NCBI RefSeq assembly: GCF_000026225.1
Contig: NC_011740.1
Location: 2,294,001-2,358,000, forward strand
Source: Escherichia fergusonii ATCC 35469
GTDB taxonomy: Bacteria > Pseudomonadota > Gammaproteobacteria > Enterobacterales > Enterobacteriaceae
DNA length: 64,000 bases
Direction of reading: 5' to 3'
Shown here: in pieces, positions 28,734 through 38,482 of the stretch
How the letters are laid out: each line of letters starts with the position of its first letter
Position numbering within the stretch: position 1 is the first letter of the stretch
The notes under the pieces: generated by a model
The model's database searches: none
Told to the model about the DNA's origin: nothing
The model's input: the letters and a program-made list of their open reading frames with translations, nothing else
Made by a program: the position numbers and the translations under genes

Positions 28734-28769
28734 GGTTGCCCGCTGATTTTAGATAGTGAAGACGTAAAT

Positions 28770-29483
28770 ATGAAAATACAGCTAAACCGGATTCTGTTAC
28801 TCAATTTATCAGGAGTGGGCTTATTCCTCTCCTGGTATCTTCCCGCCGAACATGGGATATGGGCAGCTGTTGATTCAGGCATTATCCATTATTTCAATCA
28901 TAAGGTGATAGAAAGTCAGCCACTTCTCTGGTTGGTAGCAATAACCAATAATCGTGCTTTCGATGGCTGCTCGCTACTGGCTATGGGCGGTTTAATGCTC
29001 TGGTTCTGGTTGCAAGAATCAAAGGCTGGAAGGCGACGTATCGTCATTATTGGTCTGGTCATGCTGCTGGCTGCCGTGATTTTAAATCAGCTCGGGCAGG
29101 CATTAATTCCGGTTAAACGCGCCAGCCCAACGCTCACCTTTTCGGATATTGTTCGCGTTAGCGAACTCAGTCAAATTCCTACAAAGGATGCTTCGCGTGA
29201 CAGTTTTCCGGGTGATCACGGGATGATGTTGCTTATTTTTTCCGCTTTTATGTGGCGCTATTTTGGCAAAATCGCCGGAATTATCGGCCTTATTATTTTT
29301 GTGGTTTTTGCCTTCCCAAGAGTAATGATTGGCGCACACTGGTTTACTGATATCGCCGTCGGATCGTTAACAGTCATTTTGATTGGTTTACCCTGGTGGC
29401 TAATGACTCCATTAAGCGATCGTCTCATTTCTCTTTTTGGGCAATATCTTCCCGGCAAAAACAAACAAACTCAAAACAAATAA
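28770..29483 (+). CDS. lpxT: LpxT, lipid A 1-diphosphate synthase
   Basis: Inner-membrane PAP2-family enzyme that moves the distal phosphate of undecaprenyl diphosphate to the 1-position of lipid A. 237 residues, about six membrane helices, active-site blocks KRASPT, DSFPGDHGMM and RVMIGAHWFTD. It lies 36 bp after yeiR. From memory it is one of the most diverged genes in the window relative to K-12 (roughly 80%), mostly in its N-terminal third, while the active site is conserved. Confidence 0.92.
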   Translation: MKIQLNRILLLNLSGVGLFLSWYLPAEHGIWAAVDSGIIHYFNHKVIESQPLLWLVAITNNRAFDGCSLLAMGGLMLWFWLQESKAGRRRIVIIGLVMLLAAVILNQLGQALIPVKRASPTLTFSDIVRVSELSQIPTKDASRDSFPGDHGMMLLIFSAFMWRYFGKIAGIIGLIIFVVFAFPRVMIGAHWFTDIAVGSLTVILIGLPWWLMTPLSDRLISLFGQYLPGKNKQTQNK

Positions 29484-29501
29484 CACACAGTGATTAACAT
29501 G

Positions 29502-29532
29502 TTCATCAGGATTTAAAATGAATCCTGATGAA
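29502..29532 (+). terminator. Probable terminator downstream of lpxT
   Basis: A perfect 12-bp stem TTCATCAGGATT/AATCCTGATGAA around TAAAATG, 18 bp after the lpxT stop. The following TTTATCCTTATT is only moderately T-rich, so efficiency is uncertain. Confidence 0.55.
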
Positions 29533-29896
29533 TTTATCCTTATTCCGCCGCCATTCGTTCATCTTTTCATCATCTTATTCATGTTGAAAATTAATTAGTT
29601 GCTCAATTAACACACAACCTGATGTTTCTTTAGCCAATGCCGCTTATTAACTTTCTGTATCACTTTTTCTTATAAAAAATAGCGTAAAAGCACTCGCCAA
29701 GCCAGCTGTGATCGGGTAATCTCGAACTCGTTTTGCCTCGCCTGGTAATTATTCTTATCACGAATAAATTTGTGCGTTGTGCCACAGTTTTGTACATACA
29801 CAATTGTCACCAGAAGCACAGGTAATTAGTCTCGTCACGTTTGGCATTTTTTATAACGATATTTATCGTTAAGGACTTCAAGGGATAACAAACAAC
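29533..29896. other. Intergenic region lpxT-mepS
   Basis: About 360 bp without a credible gene. It should hold the mepS promoter. A small dyad TAACGAT/ATCGTTA at 29854-29871 lies just upstream of the mepS ribosome-binding site AAGGGA (29879-29884), in what is probably the 5' UTR. I see no RNA gene I can name. Confidence 0.5.
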
Positions 29897-30463
29897 ATGG
29901 TCAAATCTCAACCGATTTTGAGATATATCTTGCGCGGAATTCCCGCGATTGCAGTTGCGGTTCTGCTTTCTGCATGTAGCACAACAAACACCGCAAAGAA
30001 TATGCATCCTGAGACACGTGCAGTGGTTAACGATAATTCGTCACTGCAAGCTTCTCAGGATGAATTTGAAAATCTGGTACGTAATGTCGACGTTAAATCG
30101 CGAATTATGGATCAGTATGCTGACTGGAAAGGCGTACGTTATCGTCTTGGCGGCAGCACCAAAAAAGGTATCGACTGCTCTGGTTTTGTACAGCGTACAT
30201 TCCGCGAACAGTTTGGCTTAGAGTTACCACGTTCCACCTGGGAACAACAAGAAACCGGTAAATCTGTTTCCCGCAGCAATTTGCGTACTGGTGATTTGGT
30301 TCTGTTCCGCGCGGGTTCTACCGGGCGACATGTTGGTATCTACATTGGCAACAACCAGTTTGTTCACGCCTCAACCAGCAGTGGCGTTATTATTTCCAGC
30401 ATGAACGAGCCGTACTGGAAAAAACGCTACAACGAAGCACGCCGGGTTCTGAGTCGCAGTTAA
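29897..30463 (+). CDS. mepS: MepS (Spr), murein DD-endopeptidase lipoprotein
   Basis: Outer-membrane lipoprotein that cuts D-Ala-mDAP cross-links so that new glycan can be inserted; levels are controlled by NlpI-Prc in E. coli. 188 residues: signal peptide with lipobox LLSAC (lipidated Cys27) and an NlpC/P60 domain with catalytic Cys94 (DCSGF), His145 (GRHVGIYIG) and His157 (FVHAS). It has its own terminator. Confidence 0.96.
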   Translation: MVKSQPILRYILRGIPAIAVAVLLSACSTTNTAKNMHPETRAVVNDNSSLQASQDEFENLVRNVDVKSRIMDQYADWKGVRYRLGGSTKKGIDCSGFVQRTFREQFGLELPRSTWEQQETGKSVSRSNLRTGDLVLFRAGSTGRHVGIYIGNNQFVHASTSSGVIISSMNEPYWKKRYNEARRVLSRS

Positions 30464-30507
30464 TATTCGTTAGGTTGCTATCCCTTGGTTATCCTGACGA
30501 GAACATT

Positions 30508-30534
30508 AAAGCACTGCTTCGGCGGTGCTTTTTT
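30508..30534 (+). terminator. Rho-independent terminator of mepS
   Basis: A 10-bp stem AAAGCACTGC/GCGGTGCTTT (one G-U) capped by a TTCG tetraloop, followed by T6. Confidence 0.92.
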
Positions 30535-30645
30535 GTTTCTGCCATTCGGCATAAGAAATGTATGACGATACAGCAAAATCCAGGCTATAGTCCTGCCTGA
30601 CACCCCCTTTACTTACTGTAATTCTGCAGGATATCTTCAGTAACT

Positions 30646-32202
30646 ATGTTTACAGCTGCCAACGCATCAGGTCGAAAAATCCTTCTTACCTGTTTCATTA
30701 CAGGCCTGGTCGTTGCTGTTATCATCAGTTGCTTACAGTTTACAGTGAGCTGGCATAAACGTGAGGTGAAGTACGATACGCTGATCACTGATATCAAAAC
30801 TTACCTGGTCCACTATTTTGCCGATCTGAAAACCTCTACCGACAAGCTGCAGCCATTGACGTTATCGTCCTGTAAAAAAGCAGCCCCTGAACTTACTGCC
30901 AAAGCTGCGTTCAGTCTTAATGTTCGGACCTTTTTGTTAGTCAGAGATAAAAAAGCATTTTGCTCGTCGGCAACAGGCAATATGGATATCCCCCTCGCCC
31001 ACCTTGTTCCGGCACTGGATATTTCTAAAGATGTTGATATCGCCATCTTGCCCGGAACCCCCATGATGCCCGGGAAACCCGCCATGGTGATCTGGTATCG
31101 CAATCCGCTTATCAGCAACAGCGGTGTCTTCACTGCACTCAATCTTAATTTGACGCCTTATCTTCTTTATACCTCACGACAGGAAGATTTTGACGGGATT
31201 GCCATGATTGTTGGCGATACGGTGCTCTCAACATCTTCTTCTCACTTGCTCAATATCAATGAGCTAAGCGGTCCGCCAGCACGCCAGGTGAAAGTGGAAG
31301 GTATACCGCTGACAGTGCGCCTTTATGCTACTGAATGGACATGGAATGATTTGTGGTACGCCCTACTCCTTGGCGGTATGAGTGGTATCGCAGCGGGTCT
31401 GCTCTGTTTTTATATTCTGTCTGTTCGTCTGCGTCCCGGTAGAGAAATACTTACCGCGATTAAACGCGACCAGTTCTATGTGGTCTATCAACCGGCGGTA
31501 GATACACAAAGCCTGAAGGTAACCGGGCTGGAAGTACTCCTGCGCTGGCGTCATCCTGTAGCGGGCGAGATCCCACCGGATGCCTTTATTCACTATGCCG
31601 AAGCCCAGCGGATGATCGTACCGCTGACGCAACATCTCTTTGAACTTATTCGCCGTGATGCCCACGTACTGCAACGGGTACTGCCAGTTGGCGTGAAGTT
31701 CGGCATTAACATTGCGCCTGACCATCTGCATGGTGAAACGTTCAAAAAGGATATCCGCCAGTTAGTCGAATCCTTACCGGCGCATCATTTCCAGATCGTT
31801 CTGGAGATTACCGAGCGTGATATGCTGAAGCAACACGAAGCTACGCAACTCTTTGAGTGGTTGCATTCCGTCGGTGTTGAAATCGCCATTGACGATTTTG
31901 GTACCGGGCACAGTGCATTGATTTATCTCGAACGCTTCACCCTTGATTACCTGAAGATTGATCGTGGCTTTATTAATGCGATTGGTACGGAAACGGTCAC
32001 CTCACCAGTGCTTGACGCCGTACTCACTTTATCAAAACGCCTTAATATGCTGACCGTAGCCGAAGGTGTAGAAACGCCAGAGCAAGCCAAATGGCTGCGT
32101 GATCGTGGCGTTAATTTCCTTCAGGGCTACTGGATCAGCCGTCCCTTGCCACTGAATGAGTTTGTGCAATGGCTGAAGAAACCAGACACACCGCAGTGGT
32201 AA
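30646..32202 (+). CDS. pdeN: PdeN (Rtn), CSS-motif EAL-domain c-di-GMP phosphodiesterase
   Basis: Inner-membrane c-di-GMP phosphodiesterase, 518 residues. Two membrane helices (about 15-35 and 240-260) enclose a periplasmic CSS domain with the cysteine motif region SSCKKAAP and FCSSATG, where disulfide state controls activity in this family. The cytoplasmic EAL domain (about 270-510) has GLEVLLRWRHP and IDDFGTGHSALIYLERF, with metal-binding residues intact, so it is predicted active. Confidence 0.93.
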   Translation: MFTAANASGRKILLTCFITGLVVAVIISCLQFTVSWHKREVKYDTLITDIKTYLVHYFADLKTSTDKLQPLTLSSCKKAAPELTAKAAFSLNVRTFLLVRDKKAFCSSATGNMDIPLAHLVPALDISKDVDIAILPGTPMMPGKPAMVIWYRNPLISNSGVFTALNLNLTPYLLYTSRQEDFDGIAMIVGDTVLSTSSSHLLNINELSGPPARQVKVEGIPLTVRLYATEWTWNDLWYALLLGGMSGIAAGLLCFYILSVRLRPGREILTAIKRDQFYVVYQPAVDTQSLKVTGLEVLLRWRHPVAGEIPPDAFIHYAEAQRMIVPLTQHLFELIRRDAHVLQRVLPVGVKFGINIAPDHLHGETFKKDIRQLVESLPAHHFQIVLEITERDMLKQHEATQLFEWLHSVGVEIAIDDFGTGHSALIYLERFTLDYLKIDRGFINAIGTETVTSPVLDAVLTLSKRLNMLTVAEGVETPEQAKWLRDRGVNFLQGYWISRPLPLNEFVQWLKKPDTPQW

Positions 32203-32280
32203 GCCAGACAGGCGTCCATTATGATTAAAATATGACGCTTGCCGCTTGCGGAACAAATTATTAAGGAAAATCCCTTGCAG

Positions 32281-34095
32281 ATGATTGCTCACCTGACGCT
32301 GATATTTGTCGCCCTGTTTAGTTTTGTGGCACAGGCGCAGGAAATTAAAGAAAGTTACGCTTTTGCTGTACTTGGTGAACCCAAATACGCCTTTAATTTT
32401 GATCATTTCGATTATGTGAATCCTGCAGCGCCCAAAGGAGGGGAAATCACACTTTCGGCAATTGGCACCTTTGATAACTTCAACCGCTATTCTCTACGCG
32501 GAAATCCTGGTGTACGCACCGAGCAACTCTATGACTCACTGTTTACCACCTCTGATGATGAACCTGGCAGCTACTACCCTCTGATTGCCGAAAACGCGCG
32601 CTATGCTGATGACTTCTCATGGGTCGAAGTCGCGATAAATCCCCGTGCGCGTTTCCATGACGGTACGCCCATTACCGCTCGTGACGTGGAGTTTACCTTT
32701 CATAAGTTTATGACCGAAGGTGTACCGCAGTTTCGTCTGGTATACAAAGGCACGACGGTAAAAACCATCGCACCTCTTACAGTACGTTTTGAGCTGGCCA
32801 AACCCGGTAAAGACGATATGCTCAGCCTGTTTTCTTTACCGATCATGCCGGAAAAATACTGGAAAGATCATAAACTCAGCGATCCGCTTTCAACTCCCCC
32901 CCTCGCCAGTGGCCCGTATCGTATTACGCAGTGGAAAATGGGGCAGAATATTGTCTATTCCCGTGTGAAGGATTACTGGGCGGCGAATTTACCGGTAAAC
33001 CGTGGACGCTGGAACTTCGATACTATTCGCTACGACTACTATCTCGACGATAACGTCGCGTTCGAGGCATTTAAAGCAGGTGCTTTTGATTTGCGTCTGG
33101 AAAACGACGCCAAAAATTGGGCTACACGTTACAGTGGCAAAAATTTCGACCTTAAATACATCATCAAAGACGAGCAAAAAAACGAATCCGCGCAAGACAC
33201 TCGTTGGCTGGCATTTAATATTCAACGTCCGGTATTCACTGATCGTCGTGTACGAGAAGCCATCACCCTGGCTTTTGATTTTGAATGGATGAACAAGGCG
33301 CTGTTTTATAACGCCTGGAGTCGTACCAACAGTTACTTCCAGAACACCGAATATGCTGCCAGAAATTACCCTGACGCAGCTGAGCTGGTATTGCTGGCAC
33401 CAATGAAAAAAGATCTTCCCCCGGAAGTTTTCACCCAAATTTATCAACCGCCAGTATCAAAAGGTGAAGGTTATGATCGTGAAAACCTACTGAAAGCCGA
33501 TAGTTTATTAAACGAGGCTGGGTGGGTAATGAAAGATCAGACACGAGTTAACGCAACCACAGGCAAACCACTCAGTTTTGAGTTGCTTGTTCCTTCCAGC
33601 GGCAATAACCAATGGATATTGCCTTTCCAGCATAGTTTGCAACGGTTAGGCATTACGATGAATATTCGTCGGGTCGATAACTCCCAAATCACCAATCGAA
33701 TGCGTAGCCGCGATTATGACATGATGCCCCGACTATGGCGGGCAATGCCGTGGCCCAGCTCCGATTTACAAATTTCGTGGGCGTCACAATATATCGACTC
33801 CACTTATAACGCCCCTGGCGTGAAAAGCCCGGTGATAGATTCGCTCATTACGCAGATCATTGCAGCTCAGGGCGATAAAACCAAACTTGTGCCACTCGGT
33901 CGCGCACTGGACCGCGTTTTAACATGGAACTACTACATGTTACCGATGTGGTATATGGCAGAAGACCGACTGGCGTGGTGGGACAAATTCTCCCAACCGG
34001 CGACTCGCCCGATTTATACTATCGGGCTCGATACCTGGTGGTATGACGTCAATAAAGCCGCAAAACTACCTGCTGCCAAACGACAGGGAGAGTAA
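32281..34095 (+). CDS. yejA: YejA, periplasmic peptide-binding protein
   Basis: Substrate-binding protein (SBP family 5) of the YejABEF transporter, implicated in uptake of peptides including microcin C-type antibiotics. 604 residues from ATG 32281 with signal peptide MIAHLTLIFVALFSFVAQAQ. Translation start is supported by AAGGAAAA upstream; 14 extra upstream codons are open. First gene of yejABEF, which is packed with no gap to yejB. Confidence 0.93.
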   Translation: MIAHLTLIFVALFSFVAQAQEIKESYAFAVLGEPKYAFNFDHFDYVNPAAPKGGEITLSAIGTFDNFNRYSLRGNPGVRTEQLYDSLFTTSDDEPGSYYPLIAENARYADDFSWVEVAINPRARFHDGTPITARDVEFTFHKFMTEGVPQFRLVYKGTTVKTIAPLTVRFELAKPGKDDMLSLFSLPIMPEKYWKDHKLSDPLSTPPLASGPYRITQWKMGQNIVYSRVKDYWAANLPVNRGRWNFDTIRYDYYLDDNVAFEAFKAGAFDLRLENDAKNWATRYSGKNFDLKYIIKDEQKNESAQDTRWLAFNIQRPVFTDRRVREAITLAFDFEWMNKALFYNAWSRTNSYFQNTEYAARNYPDAAELVLLAPMKKDLPPEVFTQIYQPPVSKGEGYDRENLLKADSLLNEAGWVMKDQTRVNATTGKPLSFELLVPSSGNNQWILPFQHSLQRLGITMNIRRVDNSQITNRMRSRDYDMMPRLWRAMPWPSSDLQISWASQYIDSTYNAPGVKSPVIDSLITQIIAAQGDKTKLVPLGRALDRVLTWNYYMLPMWYMAEDRLAWWDKFSQPATRPIYTIGLDTWWYDVNKAAKLPAAKRQGE

Positions 34096-35190
34096 ATGGG
34101 CGCTTATCTTATTCGTCGCTTATTACTGGTGATCCCGACTATCTGGGCCATCATCACAATTAACTTTTTTATTGTTCAGATTGCCCCAGGAGGACCGGTT
34201 GATCAGGCCATTGCCAATATTGAATTTGGCAATAGCAGCGCCCTGCCTGGCGCAGGTAACGGAGGGATGCAGGCCAGCCACGCGCAAACCGGTGTGGGTA
34301 ATCTCAGCGACAGCAACTATCGTGGTGGGCGTGGCCTTGATCCTGAAGTCATTGCAGAAATTACCCATCGCTATGGCTTCGATAAGCCCATCCACGAGCG
34401 CTACTTCAAAATGCTCTGGGATTATATTCGTTTTGATTTTGGCGATAGCCTGTTTCGCAGCGCATCCGTGCTCTCGTTACTAAAAGAGCGACTGCCAGTT
34501 TCTGTCACCCTTGGATTATGGAGTACACTCATCATCTACCTGGTTTCGATTCCACTGGGTATCCGCAAAGCCGTACACAATGGCAGCCGTTTTGATGTCT
34601 GGAGTAGCGCATTTATTATTATCGGCTATGCCATTCCCACTTTCTTATTCGCCATTTTATTGATTGTATTCTTCGCAGGTGGCAGTTACTACGACCTCTT
34701 TCCACTGCGTGGGCTGGTTTCGGCAAACTTTGACACGCTACCGTGGTATCAAAAAATCACTGATTATCTCTGGCACATTACCCTGCCAGTCACAGCTACC
34801 GTGATTGGCGGTTTTGCCACACTGACAATGCTGACTAAAAACACTTTCCTTGATGAAGTTCATAAGCAGTATGTAGTCACCGCCCGTGCCAAAGGGGTCA
34901 GTGAAAAAAACATTCTCTGGAAGCATGTTTTTCGTAACGCCATGCTATTAGTGATCGCTGGCTTTCCTGCCACCTTTATCTCGATGTTTTTTACCGGTTC
35001 GTTGTTAATTGAAGTCATATTTTCACTCAATGGCATCGGTTTACTGGGCTATGAGGCAACCGTATCCCGCGATTATCCGGTAATGTTTGGCACTCTGTAT
35101 ATTTTTACCTTGATCGGCCTGCTGCTGAATATTATCAGTGATATCAGCTATACCCTGGTCGATCCTCGTATTGATTTCGAGGAACGATAA
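34096..35190 (+). CDS. yejB: YejB, peptide ABC transporter permease
   Basis: A 364-residue inner-membrane permease (BPD_transp_1, OppB-like) with an N-terminal helix, an extended periplasmic loop (about 35-130) and the EAA-type loop [20 protein letters not shown]. It starts immediately after the yejA stop with GGGAG at the junction, and its stop overlaps the yejE start by one base. Confidence 0.93.
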   Translation: MGAYLIRRLLLVIPTIWAIITINFFIVQIAPGGPVDQAIANIEFGNSSALPGAGNGGMQASHAQTGVGNLSDSNYRGGRGLDPEVIAEITHRYGFDKPIHERYFKMLWDYIRFDFGDSLFRSASVLSLLKERLPVSVTLGLWSTLIIYLVSIPLGIRKAVHNGSRFDVWSSAFIIIGYAIPTFLFAILLIVFFAGGSYYDLFPLRGLVSANFDTLPWYQKITDYLWHITLPVTATVIGGFATLTMLTKNTFLDEVHKQYVVTARAKGVSEKNILWKHVFRNAMLLVIAGFPATFISMFFTGSLLIEVIFSLNGIGLLGYEATVSRDYPVMFGTLYIFTLIGLLLNIISDISYTLVDPRIDFEER

Positions 35191-36215
35191 TGTCGCGACT
35201 TAGCCCTATGAATCAGGCCCGTTGGGCACGTTTTCGTCGTAATCGTCGCGGCTACTGGTCGTTATGGATTTTTCTCATGCTGTTTGGCTTGAGCTTATGT
35301 GCAGAATTGATCGCCAACGATAAACCGTTATTAGTGCGCTACGATGGTAGCTGGTATTTTCCACTGGTGAAAAATTACAGTGAAAGTCAATTTGGTGGAC
35401 CATTAGCCAGTGCTGCTGATTATCAGGACCCATGGCTCAAACAACGACTGGAAGAAAAAGGTTGGGTGCTGTGGGCGCCGATACGCTTTGGTGCGAACAG
35501 TATTAACTACGCGACAGATAAACCTTTCCCTTCACCACCTTCCGCACAAAACTGGCTGGGAACAGACGCTTACGGCGGCGATGTACTGGCACGTATTTTA
35601 TATGGCACACGTATTTCAATTCTTTTTGGTCTGACACTGACATTTTTTTCCAGCGTAATGGGCATCATAGCTGGTGCATTACAAGGATATTACGGTGGGA
35701 AAATCGATCTCTGGGGGCAGCGTTTTGTTGAAGTGTGGTCCGGGATGCCGACCCTGTTTTTGATTATTCTTCTTTCAAGTGTCGTGCAGCCGAATTTCTG
35801 GTGGTTGTTGGCAATAACCGTGATTTTTGGCTGGATGGGGCTGGTGCCTGTAGTACGTGCAGAGTTTTTGCGCACCCGAAACTTCGATTACATCCGGGCG
35901 GCACAAGCGCTCGGCGTCAGTGACCGTAGCATTATGTTTCGTCATATGTTACCTAACGCCATGGTCGCCACACTGACCTATTTGCCGTTTATTTTGTGTA
36001 GTTCGATTACGACCCTGACCTCGCTGGATTTTCTCGGCTTCGGTTTACCACTTGGTTCCCCGTCGCTCGGCGAATTACTCCTACAGGGGAAAAATAACCT
36101 ACAGGCCCCGTGGCTTGGTATCACCGCTTTCTTGTCGGTGGCTGTTCTGTTGTCATTGCTGATCTTTATTGGTGAAGCAGTGCGCGATGCATTTGATCCC
36201 AGCAAGGCGGTATGA
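35190..36215 (+). CDS. yejE: YejE, peptide ABC transporter permease
   Basis: A 341-residue inner-membrane permease (OppC-like) with EAA loop AQALGVSDRSIMFRHMLPNA. One-base overlap (TAATG) with yejB indicates translational coupling. It partners YejB to form the channel. Confidence 0.93.
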   Translation: MSRLSPMNQARWARFRRNRRGYWSLWIFLMLFGLSLCAELIANDKPLLVRYDGSWYFPLVKNYSESQFGGPLASAADYQDPWLKQRLEEKGWVLWAPIRFGANSINYATDKPFPSPPSAQNWLGTDAYGGDVLARILYGTRISILFGLTLTFFSSVMGIIAGALQGYYGGKIDLWGQRFVEVWSGMPTLFLIILLSSVVQPNFWWLLAITVIFGWMGLVPVVRAEFLRTRNFDYIRAAQALGVSDRSIMFRHMLPNAMVATLTYLPFILCSSITTLTSLDFLGFGLPLGSPSLGELLLQGKNNLQAPWLGITAFLSVAVLLSLLIFIGEAVRDAFDPSKAV

Positions 36216-36216
36216 A

Positions 36217-37806
36217 ATGAGTCAACCTCTGTTAACCATTGAAAATTTATCGGTGGGTTTTCGCAACCAGCAGACTGTACGCACGGTCGTAAATGATATT
36301 TCTCTGCAGGTTGCCGCCGGAGAAACACTGGCGCTGGTGGGGGAATCAGGTTCTGGGAAAAGTGTTACTGCTTTGTCAATATTGCGGCTGCTACCCTCTC
36401 CTCCTGTTGAATATCTGGCCGGAGATATTCGATTTCATGGTGAATCATTGCTTCATGCCAGTGAGCAGAAACTACGTGGTGTGCGTGGTAACAAGATCGC
36501 CATGATTTTTCAGGAGCCGATGGTTTCGCTAAACCCTCTGCATACTCTTGAAAAACAATTATATGAAGTGCTCGCGCTACACCGGGGTATGCGCCGGGAA
36601 GCCGCGCGTGGTGAAATTCTCAGTTGTCTGGATCGCGTGGGTATCCGTCAGGCAGCCAGGCGACTGAACGATTTTCCACATCAACTTTCTGGCGGTGAAC
36701 GTCAGCGTGTCATGATTGCAATGGCATTACTGACCCGCCCTGAATTGTTAATTGCTGACGAACCCACAACGGCCCTCGACGTCTCGGTTCAGGCACAAAT
36801 TCTGCAACTGCTGCGCGAACTGCAAGGCGAGCTGAACATGGGCATGTTATTTATCACACATAACCTCAGCATTGTCAGAAAACTGGCCGATAGTGTAGCG
36901 GTCATGCAAAACGGTCGCTGTGTCGAGCAGAATCGCGCTAAGGCGTTATTTGCTACTCCTGCGCATCCCTACACACAAAAACTCCTTAATAGCGAACCCG
37001 CAGGCGATCCCGTGCAGCTTCCCGAGCAAGCGGTCCGGTTACTCAACGTCAACCAGTTACAGGTGGCTTTTCCGATCCGCAAAGGTATTTTTAAGCGCGT
37101 GGTGGACCAAAACGTGGTGGTTAATGACGTGAGTTTTAACCTCCGAGCAGGTGAAACACTGGGGCTGGTTGGAGAATCAGGTTCCGGTAAAAGTACAACC
37201 GGACTGGCACTATTACGACTGATTAACTCTCAGGGAAGCATCGTGTTTGATGGTAAACCGCTGGAGAAACTTAGTCGCCGCCAGTTGTTGCCATTTCGTC
37301 ATCGGATGCAGATTGTTTTTCAGGATCCAAATTCCTCGCTCAATCCCCGGCTGAACGTATTGCAGATCATTGAGGAAGGGTTACGGGTGCATCAGCCAGT
37401 ACTTTCAGTAAAACAGCGTGAAGATCAGGTGATCGCGGTGATGAATGAAGTGGGGCTATCGCCTGATACCCGCCATCGTTACCCGTCAGAATTTTCCGGT
37501 GGTCAACGCCAGCGGATCGCTATCGCCCGCGCGTTGATCCTCAAACCTGCGTTGATCATTCTGGATGAACCAACGTCCTCACTGGATCGCACAGTTCAGG
37601 CACAAATTCTGGCATTGTTAAAATCGCTGCAACAAAAACATGGTCTGGCCTATATCTTCATCAGCCATGATCTGCACGTGGTACGTGCATTATGTCACCA
37701 GGTTATCGTTTTACGTCAGGGAAAGGTGGTCGAACAGGGGCCGTGCACACGCGTCTTCAATGCACCACAGCACGAGTATACCCGTCAGCTGATTGCCTTA
37801 AGCTGA
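36217..37806 (+). CDS. yejF: YejF, peptide ABC transporter double ATPase
   Basis: A fused ATPase with two ABC domains (about 1-255 and 285-529), replacing the separate OppD and OppF subunits. Each half has a Walker A GESGSGKS and signature LSGGERQRV or FSGGQRQRI, with Walker B LLIADEPTTA and LIILDEPTSS. ATG 36217 is one base after the yejE stop; a longer open frame upstream lies inside yejE. Last gene of yejABEF. Confidence 0.94.
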   Translation: MSQPLLTIENLSVGFRNQQTVRTVVNDISLQVAAGETLALVGESGSGKSVTALSILRLLPSPPVEYLAGDIRFHGESLLHASEQKLRGVRGNKIAMIFQEPMVSLNPLHTLEKQLYEVLALHRGMRREAARGEILSCLDRVGIRQAARRLNDFPHQLSGGERQRVMIAMALLTRPELLIADEPTTALDVSVQAQILQLLRELQGELNMGMLFITHNLSIVRKLADSVAVMQNGRCVEQNRAKALFATPAHPYTQKLLNSEPAGDPVQLPEQAVRLLNVNQLQVAFPIRKGIFKRVVDQNVVVNDVSFNLRAGETLGLVGESGSGKSTTGLALLRLINSQGSIVFDGKPLEKLSRRQLLPFRHRMQIVFQDPNSSLNPRLNVLQIIEEGLRVHQPVLSVKQREDQVIAVMNEVGLSPDTRHRYPSEFSGGQRQRIAIARALILKPALIILDEPTSSLDRTVQAQILALLKSLQQKHGLAYIFISHDLHVVRALCHQVIVLRQGKVVEQGPCTRVFNAPQHEYTRQLIALS

Positions 37807-37809
37807 CGT

Positions 37810-38154
37810 TCAAAAAGGATTGTTGTTGGAAAAAGGCTCTGCTATCGCCACGCCGACATTTTTCAAACGACAGGTTGCAGCAAATTCATCCTGACGATTA
37901 ACGAAAAGACACGGCTCGCCTTCACACTCCAGTACAGAACAGGAGAGTTTAATATCACTCAGGGCCTGGCTGAGTTTATGCATTACCGGCCATGCATTGT
38001 CGTCGTCCGGACTGAGCAGTTTGAGTGCCACAAGGCTGTTTTCGCCGCACTGACTGTTCTGCGGAATCGGTTCAACTTTTGAACCTGCGAAACCCGCCGA
38101 CCAGCGATAGCTCTGCGGCAGACGATGAACGATTGAAAGTTGTAATGTAGTCAC
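37810..38154 (-). CDS. yejG: YejG, conserved protein of unknown function
   Basis: A 114-residue soluble protein restricted to enterobacteria; no recognised domain or function. I chose the GTG at 38154 ([14 protein letters not shown]) because GGGGAA lies just upstream and the length equals the K-12 protein. Its 3' end lies 3 bp from convergent yejF. Four cysteines ([15 protein letters not shown]) are conserved with K-12. Confidence 0.85.
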   Translation of the reverse strand: MTTLQLSIVHRLPQSYRWSAGFAGSKVEPIPQNSQCGENSLVALKLLSPDDDNAWPVMHKLSQALSDIKLSCSVLECEGEPCLFVNRQDEFAATCRLKNVGVAIAEPFSNNNPF

Positions 38155-38449
38155 GATATTCCCCGGAAGCAAAAATACTTCACAATTTATTTACATCAAT
38201 ATTAACACATCATCAACAATCCGTCCTGAAACAGATTGCAAAGGTTATGCCCCGTCTGCCTGACCTGTTTGGCCATTGTTAAAATAATGTTTACAGACAT
38301 AAGCAGATGACGGGCTATATGTACCCGTTTCTGCGATCCAACTCAACCTTTTTAAATACAATGGTGTGACTTTTTACATAAATTGATTTTACATAAATCA
38401 AACAAAAGGCGGAGAAATGATGAATTTGTCGTTGATATGCATCAACAAA
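38155..38449. other. Intergenic region yejG-bcr
   Basis: About 300 bp upstream of yejG and downstream of bcr. It is AT-rich and holds a 12-bp exact direct repeat TTTTACATAAAT at 38372-38383 and 38387-38398 (period 15). No gene seen; a short plus-strand frame from 38383 runs into the bcr terminator and is not credible. Confidence 0.5.
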
Positions 38450-38467
38450 GGGGGCCTTACGGCCCCC
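38450..38467 (-). terminator. Terminator downstream of bcr
   Basis: A perfect 7-bp GC stem GGGGGCC/GGCCCCC with loop TTAC, 15 bp after the bcr stop; on the minus strand it is followed by TTTGTTGAT. Confidence 0.75.
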
Positions 38468-38482
38468 ATATTGTGCAATTGA

